DNA of 50,398 nt from the NCBI RefSeq assembly GCF_005771525.1, contig NZ_VAVZ01000026.1, positions 536 to 50,933 of the forward strand, given 5' to 3'. Below the pieces are notes generated by a model, which had not been told where the DNA came from, did no database searches, and worked only from the letters and a program-made list of their open reading frames with translations. This stretch comes from Nesterenkonia salmonea. Its GTDB lineage: Bacteria; Actinomycetota; Actinomycetes; Actinomycetales; Micrococcaceae. A program made the position numbers and the translations under genes. Below are positions 25,135 through 32,932 of this stretch, in pieces. Numbering within the stretch: position 1 is the stretch's first letter; every line of letters begins with the position of its first letter.

Positions 25135-25992
25135 TTAGCGGCGAACCTTGTCGATCCGCAGCATTTTCGCAATGGTTTCGTCCAGCACAGAGTCGTCGAA
25201 GACCTTCTTCCAGTCTTCTTTGACGATCAGATTGCGACCATGGTCCATTGCGATGTGGCAGGCCTCAGAGAACGGGTTGTCTCCCCGAAGCGCGTTGGCC
25301 AGAGCGACCTGAACATGTCCGTAGAACAGCGCTTCCGCAGCGGGACGGGGAACGCCTACGGTATTGACCGTCTCTTCCAGGGCCTCTTTCAGCAGTCCAC
25401 CGATCATGCAGGTGATTGTCTCCACCAAAGTGGGTTCCAGAACCGCGAGGTGCTTGAGGGTCACCCAATGCACATCGATCACCGGTGAGTACATCGTTCG
25501 AATGACGGTTTCAGCTGCGGAGCTGACCGCGGTGTCCTCGGACTCTGCGGCAGCAACCACATGCTGGGGAGCGGCGATCCCACCGAAGGTGTCGGCGTAT
25601 TCCTCTTTTGTTGTCCGTTCAAGGAACACCGAGGGATGCGCTGGGTGCGCGCAGACATATTCGATGTCCTCACGGTGAGCCAGCAGTCCCGCATAGGCAG
25701 CAGCCGGATCCAGGGTCATCATGATCGATCCCGCGCTCATCTGCGGAACAATCTGCTCGCTCACCAAACCCAGCGCGGTGTCTGGTACCGCGAGAATGAC
25801 GACATCCGCGTCCGCCACAGCCGCTTCTGCCGGTGACGTCTCTAGGCCAGCGTCAGCCAGGCGTTGCCGACCGCCATCGGAGTTCTCCACATAGCGCACA
25901 TCAGCGGAGGTGGTCTTGAGGTTGTTGGTGATGCGTTGGCCCATCTTGCCGCCGGCGCCGATCAGGGCGATGCTGAGGGTGTCAATGTTCAT
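25135..25992 (-). CDS. apnO: ApnO-like NAD-dependent dehydrogenase (D-apionate oxidoisomerase type)
   Basis: A 285-residue two-domain dehydrogenase. IALIGAGGKMGQRITNNL is the Rossmann loop and LAVPDTALGLVSEQIVPQM the second NAD contact. DPAAAYAGLLAHREDIEYVCAHPAHP and a helical C-terminal half follow, ending DWKKVFDDSVLDETI. This matches proteins with a '6-phosphogluconate dehydrogenase C-terminal-like' domain, which include D-apionate oxidoisomerase (ApnO: D-apionate to 3-oxo-isoapionate). The stop-start overlap (ATGA) with the OiaC-like TIM barrel upstream supports a two-step oxidation and decarboxylation. The family call is fairly safe; the substrate is inferred from context and memory of the published proteobacterial pathway. 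Confidence 0.65.
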   Translation of the reverse strand: MNIDTLSIALIGAGGKMGQRITNNLKTTSADVRYVENSDGGRQRLADAGLETSPAEAAVADADVVILAVPDTALGLVSEQIVPQMSAGSIMMTLDPAAAYAGLLAHREDIEYVCAHPAHPSVFLERTTKEEYADTFGGIAAPQHVVAAAESEDTAVSSAAETVIRTMYSPVIDVHWVTLKHLAVLEPTLVETITCMIGGLLKEALEETVNTVGVPRPAAEALFYGHVQVALANALRGDNPFSEACHIAMDHGRNLIVKEDWKKVFDDSVLDETIAKMLRIDKVRR

Positions 25993-26789
25993 TGATTCTT
26001 ACTCCTGAGGTAGTCGATAGCTTGCTGGGTCCACATCCGCTCGTCCCGAAGTGTTTCTTCAGGGCTGCCGCGGCGGGGAAGCCAATGTTCGATGATCTGA
26101 TGCAGCCCACGGCCAGCGGCATCTGCGGCCTGTGACATGGCGGAATAGTCGAGGAGTCCCTCGCCGAGGGGAGCTCCAGAGAAGTAGAACCCCACCCAGC
26201 CCGGCTGACGGCTGAAGGTGAAGTCCTTGATGTGGAGGTTGTTCACCCATGCAGCGGTGCGTTCCACGACATCATGGGGAAGTTCTAGGTTGGCGACGCA
26301 GTTTCCAGGGTCTAGAACAATTCCCAGAGCTGGACTGTTCACGGTTTCGACCAGACCAACCAGTTCTGCGCTGGAGAGCTGCTCGTAGGTTTCGAGGCCG
26401 AGAGTCAGACCGCGCGCGGAGAAGTCGTCCACCGTTCCGCCGAGGAGGTCGGTCGCCTCATGGACGGGGGTGTCCGCTGGCTGCACCATGGAACGAATGA
26501 AAGTGGCTCCCAGGGCCTCTGCGATGTGCCCGTAGCGTTGCAAATGATCGCTCCGGATGCCGCGTGTTCCAAGCTCCAGGATCACATCATGTGATGCGGC
26601 GGTACTGCGCACCTGCTTCAGCTCAGCGGAACTGAGAGTCTCCACCGGGGCATAGTCACAGATCTGAAAGACCTCCGCGCCCAATTCAGCTGCGTCGATA
26701 ATCATTTCCTGCAGTGTCATAGGCTTGGGATTCACCTCCGACCATCGCCACAGGTAGGCATATGTACTGAGTCCGATCACGGCACTCAT
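25989..26789 (-). CDS. oiaC: OiaC-like TIM-barrel sugar isomerase/decarboxylase
   Basis: A 266-residue xylose-isomerase-like TIM barrel. Likely metal ligands are Glu133 (LGLETYE), Asp160 (GIVLDPGNC), His186 (VNNLHIKDF) and Glu234 (QIIEHW). It opens IGLSTYAYLWRWSEV, which I associate with 3-oxo-isoapionate decarboxylase OiaC (3-oxo-isoapionate to L-erythrulose and CO2). Other members of this fold are epimerases and isomerases, so the reaction is inferred from the ApnO-like gene it overlaps by 4 bases and from the L-erythrulose genes nearby. TTGGAGAGCGTCA precedes the ATG. It is divergent from gntR across a palindromic operator. Confidence 0.65.
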   Translation of the reverse strand: MSAVIGLSTYAYLWRWSEVNPKPMTLQEMIIDAAELGAEVFQICDYAPVETLSSAELKQVRSTAASHDVILELGTRGIRSDHLQRYGHIAEALGATFIRSMVQPADTPVHEATDLLGGTVDDFSARGLTLGLETYEQLSSAELVGLVETVNSPALGIVLDPGNCVANLELPHDVVERTAAWVNNLHIKDFTFSRQPGWVGFYFSGAPLGEGLLDYSAMSQAADAAGRGLHQIIEHWLPRRGSPEETLRDERMWTQQAIDYLRSKNQ

Positions 26790-26802
26790 TGACGCTCTCC
26801 AA

Positions 26803-26814
26803 TCAACCGGTTGA
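26803..26814. promoter_or_regulatory. GntR operator, site 1 (perfect 12-bp palindrome)
   Basis: TCAACCGGTTGA is a perfect dyad midway between the divergent oiaC-like and gntR starts. A close copy (10 of 12 positions) lies upstream of the SDR gene at 29403-29414. A site here would control both divergent genes. Confidence 0.7.
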
Positions 26815-26824
26815 CCTCATCGCT

Positions 26825-26830
26825 TATCAT
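26825..26830 (+). promoter_or_regulatory. Likely -10 element of leaderless gntR
   Basis: TATCAT ends six bases before the ATG at 26837, with the operator palindrome ending 10 bases upstream of it. This fits a leaderless, autoregulated gene. Confidence 0.5.
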
Positions 26831-26836
26831 CGCTCT

Positions 26837-27565
26837 ATGCCCCGATACCCTCAGGACCCGGCCGAAGAACTGCAGGGACGCCTCAACGCCCTGCCCGCTT
26901 CCACACCAACTGCTGCCGTGGCTTCGGAACTGCTGCGGTACTTCACCAGTGGGGGTCTCGAGCCGGGATCCCGACTTCCGGCTGAACGCAAGCTTGCGGA
27001 GATGCTCGCCACAGGAAGGTCGGCGGTCCGGGAAGCCCTTGCTGCTCTTGAAGTCCTGGGCATTGTGGAAGTGCGTCCCGGATCTGGCACCTATCTGCGC
27101 TCCAGTGCCTCGGAATTGCTTCCCCGGACTCTGAGTTGGGGGTTGATGCTGGGAGCACAAGATGCTCGGGATCTGATGCATGTGAGGGAAGCACTGGAAG
27201 TCTTGGCGGCACGCCTGGCCGCACAGAACCGCGACGACACCGCCGTCGCTCGGCTCAGAGACCACCTCCTGACCATGTCTCGGCACGCCGACTTGGGCGA
27301 TCATCACGCCTTCGTAGAAGCTGATGCGCACTTTCACCAAGAGCTTGCGGCGATCGCTGACAACGCCGCACTGGGTTCGGTGCTGCAGAGCGTGCGAGCC
27401 CTGCTGCGCGTCTGGGTTGATCGAAGCGTGGACAACGCAGCGGATGCTCGCCGCGCCATCGACGAGCACACCGCTCTCGTGGAGGCGGTGAGGGATGGTG
27501 ACGTGGCAGTTGCTGAAACTGCGATGACCGCGCATATGAAAACCGCGGGGGAGCGGATCTTGTAA
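26837..27565 (+). CDS. GntR/FadR-family (FCD domain) sugar-acid regulator
   Basis: A 242-residue regulator. The winged helix-turn-helix spans about 25-90 (GSRLPAERKLAEMLATGRSA and VREALAALEVLGIVEVRPGS). The helical FCD ligand domain follows, with metal/acid-binding residues in VEADAHFHQEL and a later DEHTAL and TAMTAHM. FCD regulators commonly sense sugar acids, matching the lactone/acid chemistry of the neighbours. The ATG at 26837 is preferred; a TTG start at 26789 would put the operator inside the gene and overlap the divergent start. Confidence 0.93.
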   Translation: MPRYPQDPAEELQGRLNALPASTPTAAVASELLRYFTSGGLEPGSRLPAERKLAEMLATGRSAVREALAALEVLGIVEVRPGSGTYLRSSASELLPRTLSWGLMLGAQDARDLMHVREALEVLAARLAAQNRDDTAVARLRDHLLTMSRHADLGDHHAFVEADAHFHQELAAIADNAALGSVLQSVRALLRVWVDRSVDNAADARRAIDEHTALVEAVRDGDVAVAETAMTAHMKTAGERIL

Positions 27566-27581
27566 GCCTGGAGTAAGAGCT

Positions 27582-28502
27582 TCATTGAGGGCCATCACTG
27601 CGTCCAGCCATCCCGGCGTCACGCACAGACGTGCGGATGTGGTAGATGCTGCTCGTCGCCGCGATGAAGAGGTCGTATTCGTCCGAGCCGCCGAAGCAGA
27701 GATTTCCCACGAGTTCAGGTACCGGGAGGAGCCCTAGAGCGGTGCCGTTCGGCGCATAGATGTAGACGCCATCTGGTCCGGAGCTCCATATGTTGCCCTG
27801 CTCGTCAACCCGGAATCCGTCGGGGATGCCGTCGGGGATCTCGAAGACAGTCCTGCCGTTGATGCATTCAACTCCTGTGGCAGTGGGGTTGAGATCATAG
27901 GCCCTCACGTGGTGGTTGCCTACCCCGGGTGGGCGGCGGACCGCGGAGGTGTCCGAGACGTAGAGCACGGACTCATCAGGAGAGAAGGCCAACCCATTAG
28001 GCTCCTCAATATCGGTGATGACGGGTGTCGCTTCCCGAGTGTTGGGGTCCCACCTGAAGACGTAGCAGGCTCCATACTCCATCCGCCCGGGGTGACCTTC
28101 CCCCTCTACCGTGATCCCGTAGTGCGGATCAGTGAACCAGACTGCGTGATCACTGGCGACGACGACGTCGTTCGGAGAATTGAAACGCCCACCGGACCAT
28201 GACTCCACCAGGGCACGGACTGATCCGGCGTCGTCGATCTCTACTCGGCGGTTGCCGTGCGAACACTGAACCACGTACCCGGATGGGTGAAGAGTGCGCC
28301 CGTTGGTGAACTGGACCTCGGTGCGGTACGTCGAGGTCTTTCCTGTGAAGGGGGAGTATTGCAGGATGCGGTTGCCGTGGATGTCGCTCCAGCGCAGAGT
28401 TTCATCAGAGGGGATCCAGCAGGGCCCTTCTGACCATGTGGCGCCGGTGGCGACGCGGGTCAGCGTCGCATCGGGAGCGAGAAGCGAATCGAGAACTGTC
28501 AT
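27582..28502 (-). CDS. SMP-30/gluconolactonase-type sugar lactonase
   Basis: A 306-residue six-bladed beta-propeller lactonase. The single metal site is recognisable as Glu25 (WSEGPCW), Asn111 (NSPNDVVV), Asn169 (EEPNGLAFSPDE) and Asp228 (GIPDGFRVDEQGN). It hydrolyses a sugar lactone to the aldonate. AAAGGAGA precedes the ATG. It lies 40 bases after the SDR gene on the same strand, so oxidation to the lactone and its opening are probably made together. In the described apiose pathway the lactonase (ApnL) is, as I recall, a different family, so this would be a replacement if the pathway call is right. Confidence 0.92.
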   Translation of the reverse strand: MTVLDSLLAPDATLTRVATGATWSEGPCWIPSDETLRWSDIHGNRILQYSPFTGKTSTYRTEVQFTNGRTLHPSGYVVQCSHGNRRVEIDDAGSVRALVESWSGGRFNSPNDVVVASDHAVWFTDPHYGITVEGEGHPGRMEYGACYVFRWDPNTREATPVITDIEEPNGLAFSPDESVLYVSDTSAVRRPPGVGNHHVRAYDLNPTATGVECINGRTVFEIPDGIPDGFRVDEQGNIWSSGPDGVYIYAPNGTALGLLPVPELVGNLCFGGSDEYDLFIAATSSIYHIRTSVRDAGMAGRSDGPQ

Positions 28503-28542
28503 GGTGGTCTCCTTTGGCCGGGTTCTTGCAACTGCAGTGGGG

Positions 28543-29331
28543 TTAGGCCGCCGTGTACCCGCCGTCGACCTGGAGGTTTGAGCCGGTGATGAATGATGCC
28601 TCGTCCGACAGCAGGAAGCAGTTGGCTCCAGCGACCTCCTCAGCGGATCCGATCCTGTTGACCGGATGGGTCTTCGCCAAGGCGATCTCCGCCGCCTGAG
28701 GATCCTCCTGGCTGGAGAGGAAAGAGTCCAGGACCGCTGAGCGCACCGACCCTGGGCCCACGGAATTGCAGCGGATTCCAGTTGCGGCGTACTCCACGGC
28801 GACCTGGCGGGTCAGCTGCACAATGGCGCCTTTGGATGCGGCATAGGCGGATTGCCCCATCTGCCCGGTCAGTGCAGAGATGGAGCCGGTGTTCACGATG
28901 GCACCTTTGATCTTGTGCTCAAGGAAGTGTTTCACCGCGTACTTGCAGCCGAGGAACACTCCGCGTGCGTTGACGTTCATGCAGCGGTCCCACTCCTCCA
29001 ATGAGGTGTCGACGAGGGATCGGGTGACGATCACCCCAGCATTGTTGACGATGCCGTGAATCCTGCCGAAGGATTGGACTGCGGCATCTACCATCCGCTG
29101 CACCTCTGCCTCCTGGGAGACATCGGTGGTGAGAGCCACTGCCGTGCCGCCGGAGCCATTAATTTCAGCGGTCACCATCTCAGCGTGCCGCGAGTCCAGG
29201 TCCACTACGGCGACTGAGGCACCCTTGGCCGCAGCCATGCGTGCGGTTGCGGCACCGATACCTGAGCCAGCCCCGGTGATAATGATGTTCTTGCCATCCA
29301 AGGGTCGGTGAGAGGTGCTTGGATCGGTCAA
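28543..29331 (-). CDS. Short-chain dehydrogenase/reductase, sugar or polyol oxidising
   Basis: A 262-residue classical SDR. TGAGSGIG (19-26) binds the cofactor and Asp at the end of the second strand (AVVDLDS) favours NAD+. NNAG lies at 96-99. The catalytic set is Ser150/152 (NTGSISALTG), Tyr163 and Lys167 (YAASKG). It ends FITGSNLQVDGGYTAA. The start is a TTG with AGGAGGG just upstream. Paired with the SMP-30 lactonase it is likely an aldose 1-dehydrogenase. A D-threitol dehydrogenase (DthD, also an SDR) is the main alternative given the tetritol genes nearby. Confidence 0.9.
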   Translation of the reverse strand: MTDPSTSHRPLDGKNIIITGAGSGIGAATARMAAAKGASVAVVDLDSRHAEMVTAEINGSGGTAVALTTDVSQEAEVQRMVDAAVQSFGRIHGIVNNAGVIVTRSLVDTSLEEWDRCMNVNARGVFLGCKYAVKHFLEHKIKGAIVNTGSISALTGQMGQSAYAASKGAIVQLTRQVAVEYAATGIRCNSVGPGSVRSAVLDSFLSSQEDPQAAEIALAKTHPVNRIGSAEEVAGANCFLLSDEASFITGSNLQVDGGYTAA

Positions 29332-29402
29332 GAGGCCCTCCTGGACTGCTTAATGTCTATGGTGTTCACGCTGTGAAGTCTGTCACGATTCTGAACAACC
29401 AG

Positions 29403-29414
29403 TCAACCGGTCAA
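29403..29414. promoter_or_regulatory. GntR operator, site 2
   Basis: TCAACCGGTCAA, on the minus strand TTGACCGGTTGA, agrees with the perfect palindrome at 26803-26814 in 10 of 12 positions. It lies 72 bases upstream of the SDR start and would bring SDR-lactonase under the same GntR regulator. Confidence 0.65.
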
Positions 29415-29440
29415 CCAATTTTCGCATGAGAGCGTTATCT

Positions 29441-29465
29441 GAACACATGTTCATGACATTTGTTC
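29441..29465. promoter_or_regulatory. SorC operator, site A (25-bp dyad)
   Basis: GAACA-n-ATGT, five bases, ACAT-n-TGTTC: a perfect 9+9 dyad. Copies occur at 33736-33760 with identical spacing and, less perfect, at 31115-31140. All three stand in front of genes of the erythrulose pathway next to a SorC regulator. Confidence 0.72.
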
Positions 29466-29481
29466 TTCAGGCCTGTAGCAT
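29453..29481 (+). promoter_or_regulatory. Promoter of rpiB/derI
   Basis: ATGACA (29453-29458), a 17-base spacer and TAGCAT (29476-29481). The -35 sits inside operator site A, so SorC binding would directly affect polymerase. Confidence 0.6.
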
Positions 29482-29516
29482 CGATGTAAAACCAACTCTC
29501 GACAAGGAGAAGTCCC

Positions 29517-29990
29517 ATGACATTCCCACTGCGCCTAGTCGTCGGCTCCGACGATGCTGGGTACGACTACAAGGAAATCCTCAAGGCGGATCTGGAAGCA
29601 GATGATCGAGTCTCTTCTGTTCACGACGTCGGCGTCGGCGACGATGAGGGGACGGCCTATCCCAATATTGCTGTGGCCGCCGCGGAACTGGTCGCCTCAG
29701 GAGAAGCTGACCGCGCACTGCTGATCTGCGGCACAGGGCTGGGTGTGGCGATCTCAGCAAATAAAGTGGCGGGGATCCGCGCTGTCACCGCCCATGACTC
29801 CTACTCGGTGGAGCGCGCCATTCTGTCCAATAATGCCCAGGTGCTCTGCGTAGGACAGCGAGTGATCGGACAGGAGCTCGCTCGCAAGCTGGCCAAAGAG
29901 TGGCTCGGGCATGAGTTTGATCCTGCCAGTGCCTCAGCTGCGAAGGTTCAAGCCATTACGTCCTACGAGCAGACCGGTAGCTGCGACTAG
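29517..29990 (+). CDS. derI: RpiB/LacAB-family sugar-phosphate isomerase, probable D-erythrulose-4-phosphate isomerase
   Basis: A 157-residue isomerase of the RpiB fold. It shows [17 protein letters not shown] at the start, the active Cys71 in [16 protein letters not shown], and [20 protein letters not shown]. RpiB itself interconverts ribose 5- and ribulose 5-phosphate. In Mycobacterium smegmatis a paralogue (DerI; EryI in Brucella) makes D-erythrose 4-phosphate from D-erythrulose 4-phosphate. The neighbouring kinase and TPI-like genes and the shared SorC operator favour the latter. AAGGAG precedes the ATG. Confidence 0.88.
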   Translation: MTFPLRLVVGSDDAGYDYKEILKADLEADDRVSSVHDVGVGDDEGTAYPNIAVAAAELVASGEADRALLICGTGLGVAISANKVAGIRAVTAHDSYSVERAILSNNAQVLCVGQRVIGQELARKLAKEWLGHEFDPASASAAKVQAITSYEQTGSCD

Positions 29991-30009
29991 GACTCGCTCC
30001 GAGTGAAAT

Positions 30010-30978
30010 TTAGAGCGCGCGGGTGATCGCCCTGGCGGTCTCTTCATCGGTGACAAGGATATTGAACCAACCAGAACGCGCTGCAGTCAGGATGCTGATG
30101 GCTTTTTCCGTACCTACGGCCACAGCGATCCGTGTGGGCACTGCATGGAGGGATGAACCTGGGATGCGAACCATACGTTCGTTGCCAGGAAAGCTGATCT
30201 CATTGCCTGCATCGTCAAAGAATGCCAGGCACACGTCTCCGGCAGCTTTGACGACATTCGGATGAGTCCGGGGCACGGACCGAGCAATGGATTTGCGGGT
30301 CCGTGGCGGGGCGCCCACTCCGACCAGGGCCACCTGCGCGGTGTTCCAGTCCTCGACAATCTGGCGGTATCCAGGGTCATCCTGCAGTGCATCTAGTAGC
30401 GCCTCAGAGGGCATCGACGGGGCAAAGAGGTAGTGCGGATAACCTCCAGAAGACGCGGTGAAAGCTCGCACTACTTCATTGGTCTGGTGCCACGGATCAG
30501 GTTCGGCCTGGCCGCCAACCGTCGGGGCGATCACGACGCCGGAGTAGTCTCCCAGGCGATGCTGAGCCAGGGCATAGGTGGTTTCACCGGAGGCGATCAG
30601 CATGGCGTCCCCGGCACGGAGATTCACACTGTCAAGGGCCTGGCGCGTGGGGGGAACCAGCCCGGGACCCAGTCGGCGGGACTGATCTCCCGGTGCCAGG
30701 TACACCGCATCTAAGCCGAGTTTCTCTGTCAGTTCATCTCGCAGATGCCCCATATCCGAAGGTGCCGGCCGGCGCACCCGAATCTCGACAATGCCAAGTG
30801 CTCGTGCATCCGCGAGCATCCGGCTGATCGATGGGCGGGAGACCTTGAGCTGCTGGGCGATTTCCGCTTGAGTGGCACCCTGCTCGTAGTACAGCTGGGC
30901 CGCTTGATAGAGCCGTTCGAGCTCGGTATCACGCGGATCGAGTCCTTTGTGCGCGCTCTCAGTGGGCTGATCCGTCAC
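30010..30978 (-). CDS. SorC-family sugar-binding transcriptional regulator
   Basis: A 322-residue regulator. The N-terminal helix-turn-helix reads YYEQGATQAEIAQQLKVSRP and SISRMLADARALGIVEI. The rest is the SorC sugar-phosphate-binding domain (GDAMLIASGETTYALAQ; TVGGQAEPDPW; VALVGVGAPP; GDVCLAFFDDAGNE). Members bind phosphorylated sugars as inducers, so an erythrulose or erythrose phosphate is likely here. The GTG at 30978 is preferred because GGAGG lies 7 bases before it; an ATG at 31005 would add nine residues. It is convergent with derI and divergent from lerK, placed to control both. Confidence 0.92.
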   Translation of the reverse strand: MTDQPTESAHKGLDPRDTELERLYQAAQLYYEQGATQAEIAQQLKVSRPSISRMLADARALGIVEIRVRRPAPSDMGHLRDELTEKLGLDAVYLAPGDQSRRLGPGLVPPTRQALDSVNLRAGDAMLIASGETTYALAQHRLGDYSGVVIAPTVGGQAEPDPWHQTNEVVRAFTASSGGYPHYLFAPSMPSEALLDALQDDPGYRQIVEDWNTAQVALVGVGAPPRTRKSIARSVPRTHPNVVKAAGDVCLAFFDDAGNEISFPGNERMVRIPGSSLHAVPTRIAVAVGTEKAISILTAARSGWFNILVTDEETARAITRAL

Positions 30979-31114
30979 AACTGGGCCTCCATCAACTGTC
31001 ATCATTCAGTGGGCAACTTTACTGGTTGCACCCTCCCGGAACACACCTGTGCAGGTCTGCAACAGTTCTTCGGGACGGTGGCGAGTATCACATAGTCTGC
31101 CTTATGGTGGACTA

Positions 31115-31140
31115 GAACATTCGTCAATGCACATATGTGC
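31115..31140. promoter_or_regulatory. SorC operator, site B (imperfect)
   Basis: GAACA at 31115-31119 and ACAT-n-TGTGC at 31131-31140 match the two ends of the site A dyad, but the spacing is one base longer and the inner left half is weaker. It lies between the divergent sorC and lerK starts. Confidence 0.5.
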
Positions 31141-31193
31141 CGGCCGTTTTCTTCTCAGAAAGCAACTGGCACCCGGCACCAGAGGACCTCCAG

Positions 31194-32930
31194 ATGACCT
31201 TTCTGACTAACACAGCTGCTGATTTCCCCGCCGAGGCGCTGCGCGGTTTCGTCGCGGCGAACCCCGAGTATGTGACTGCTGTCCACGGCGGCGTCGTGCG
31301 TTCCACAGACACGCCCCAAGGTCAGCCTGCTCTGGTCATCGGAGGCGGTTCGGGCCACTATCCTGCATTCGCGGGATGGGTTGGTCCAGGGATGGGGCAT
31401 GGGGCGCCATGCGGAAACATCTTCTCCTCACCCTCAGCCTCCCAGGTGTACTCCGTGGCACGTAGCGCCGAAAATGGTGGAGGCGTGATCATGGGGTTCG
31501 GGAGATATGCCGGCGACGTCCTGCATTTTGGGGCGGCCGCCGAAAAGCTGCGTGCGGAGGGCGTCGACGTCCGCATCGTGGAGGTCACTGACGACATTGC
31601 CTCAGACTCACCGGAGAACCACCGCAACCGCCGGGGTATTGCGGGTGACCTTCCCGTGTTCAAGATTGCGGGCGCCGCCATTGAGGCAGGTGCTGACATT
31701 GACGAAGCCGAGCGCATCGCGTGGAAAGCCAATGACGCCACCCGGTCTTATGGTGTGGCATTCGACGGCTGCACCCTCCCCGGGGCGGAGCAGCCCCTTT
31801 TTCATGTGGAGAGCGGACAGATGGCGGTCGGGCTCGGTATTCACGGTGAGCCGGGTGTGAAGGACCTTCCCTTGGGGTCCGCCTCCGAAGTTGCCGATCT
31901 CCTCTTTGACGGCATCATCGCTGAGGCGCCGCAGGGCCACTCCGGACGCGTCGCTGTGCTGCTCAACGGGCTGGGCACTGTGAAGTACGAGGAACTGTTC
32001 GTGGTCTACGCGCGCTTGGTGAAGCGGCTTGAACAGCACGGCCTGACACCTGTTCAGCCGGAGGTCGGGGAGTTCGTGACCAGTTTGGACATGGCCGGGC
32101 TGTCGTTGACGCTCGTCTTCCTCGACGAGGAACTTGAAAAGCACTGGACGGCGCCTGCCGATACCCCCGCCTTCAGGCGTGGAGCGCCCAGGGACCTGCT
32201 GGCGCTGGCTGATCGTCCAGCGCGAACTGAGTTCTTCACCCCCGGAGAGGAGCCTGTTCCGCCGGCTTCTGAGGAGTCCCGTCAGTTTGCTCAGGAGCTT
32301 CAGCGAGTCCTGGAACTCTTTGAGGCCACCTGCCGGACCCAGGAAGCCGAACTCGGACGATTGGATGCAGTGGCAGGGGACGGCGACCACGGCCAGGGTA
32401 TGGTCCTCGGTTCCACGGGCGCAGTCCAGGCTGGAAAGAAGGCACTCGCCCGGGACGCCGGCGCCCGCGCACTTCTGGTGCACGCAGGTACTGCATGGGC
32501 TGAGTCTGCCGGCGGTACATCCGGGGCCCTGTGGGGAGCCGCTCTGACAGCAGCTGGCCGGGCCTTGTCGGATGACCACGCCGCCGATTCGCACTCCGCC
32601 GTGCGTGCCATGCTCAATGCGGTGGACGCCCTACAGCGTCTGGGTGGAGCACAGCCTGGAGACAAAACCATGATCGACGCCGCGGTTCCCTTCGCCCAGA
32701 CCCTGGAGCAAGAGTTCCACAACAGCGGTGATCTCTTCGCTGCTCTCAAAGCCGCTGCCCAAAGTGCTCAGACGGCGGCACAGGCTACCGCCGAGCTCAC
32801 CGCCAAGCTTGGCAGGTCCCGGGTCCTGGGGGAGAAGTCCGTGGGCACGCCGGACCCGGGTGCGACGTCGTTTGCCATCCTGATGGATGAATTGGCGCAT
32901 CACATCGGTCAGATCCAGCAGGCGAAGTAG
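31194..32930 (+). CDS. lerK: DhaK-DhaL fused ketose kinase, probable L-erythrulose kinase
   Basis: A 578-residue ATP-dependent kinase with the DhaK domain (about 1-330) and DhaL domain (about 370-575) in one chain. The substrate-binding His is His217 in GLGIHGEPG, forming a hemiaminal with the ketone. GGGSGHYPAFAGW lines the same pocket. The ATP site carries the Asp cluster in DAVAGDGDHGQGM and later GTSGALWG. The family phosphorylates dihydroxyacetone or erythrulose; the adjoining TPI-like, RpiB and polyol-dehydrogenase genes point to L-erythrulose. The ATG at 31194 has GAGGACC upstream; a GTG at 31137 would include operator site B. Confidence 0.88.
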   Translation: MTFLTNTAADFPAEALRGFVAANPEYVTAVHGGVVRSTDTPQGQPALVIGGGSGHYPAFAGWVGPGMGHGAPCGNIFSSPSASQVYSVARSAENGGGVIMGFGRYAGDVLHFGAAAEKLRAEGVDVRIVEVTDDIASDSPENHRNRRGIAGDLPVFKIAGAAIEAGADIDEAERIAWKANDATRSYGVAFDGCTLPGAEQPLFHVESGQMAVGLGIHGEPGVKDLPLGSASEVADLLFDGIIAEAPQGHSGRVAVLLNGLGTVKYEELFVVYARLVKRLEQHGLTPVQPEVGEFVTSLDMAGLSLTLVFLDEELEKHWTAPADTPAFRRGAPRDLLALADRPARTEFFTPGEEPVPPASEESRQFAQELQRVLELFEATCRTQEAELGRLDAVAGDGDHGQGMVLGSTGAVQAGKKALARDAGARALLVHAGTAWAESAGGTSGALWGAALTAAGRALSDDHAADSHSAVRAMLNAVDALQRLGGAQPGDKTMIDAAVPFAQTLEQEFHNSGDLFAALKAAAQSAQTAAQATAELTAKLGRSRVLGEKSVGTPDPGATSFAILMDELAHHIGQIQQAK

Positions 32931-32932
32931 TC

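Noticed and set aside
31137-31193. Longer N-terminus for the erythrulose kinase
   Set aside because: It would run through SorC site B, and the family begins near the ATG at 31194, which has a ribosome-binding site.
31608-32594. 328-codon frame opposite lerK
   Set aside because: Antisense of the kinase coding region; low-complexity composition.
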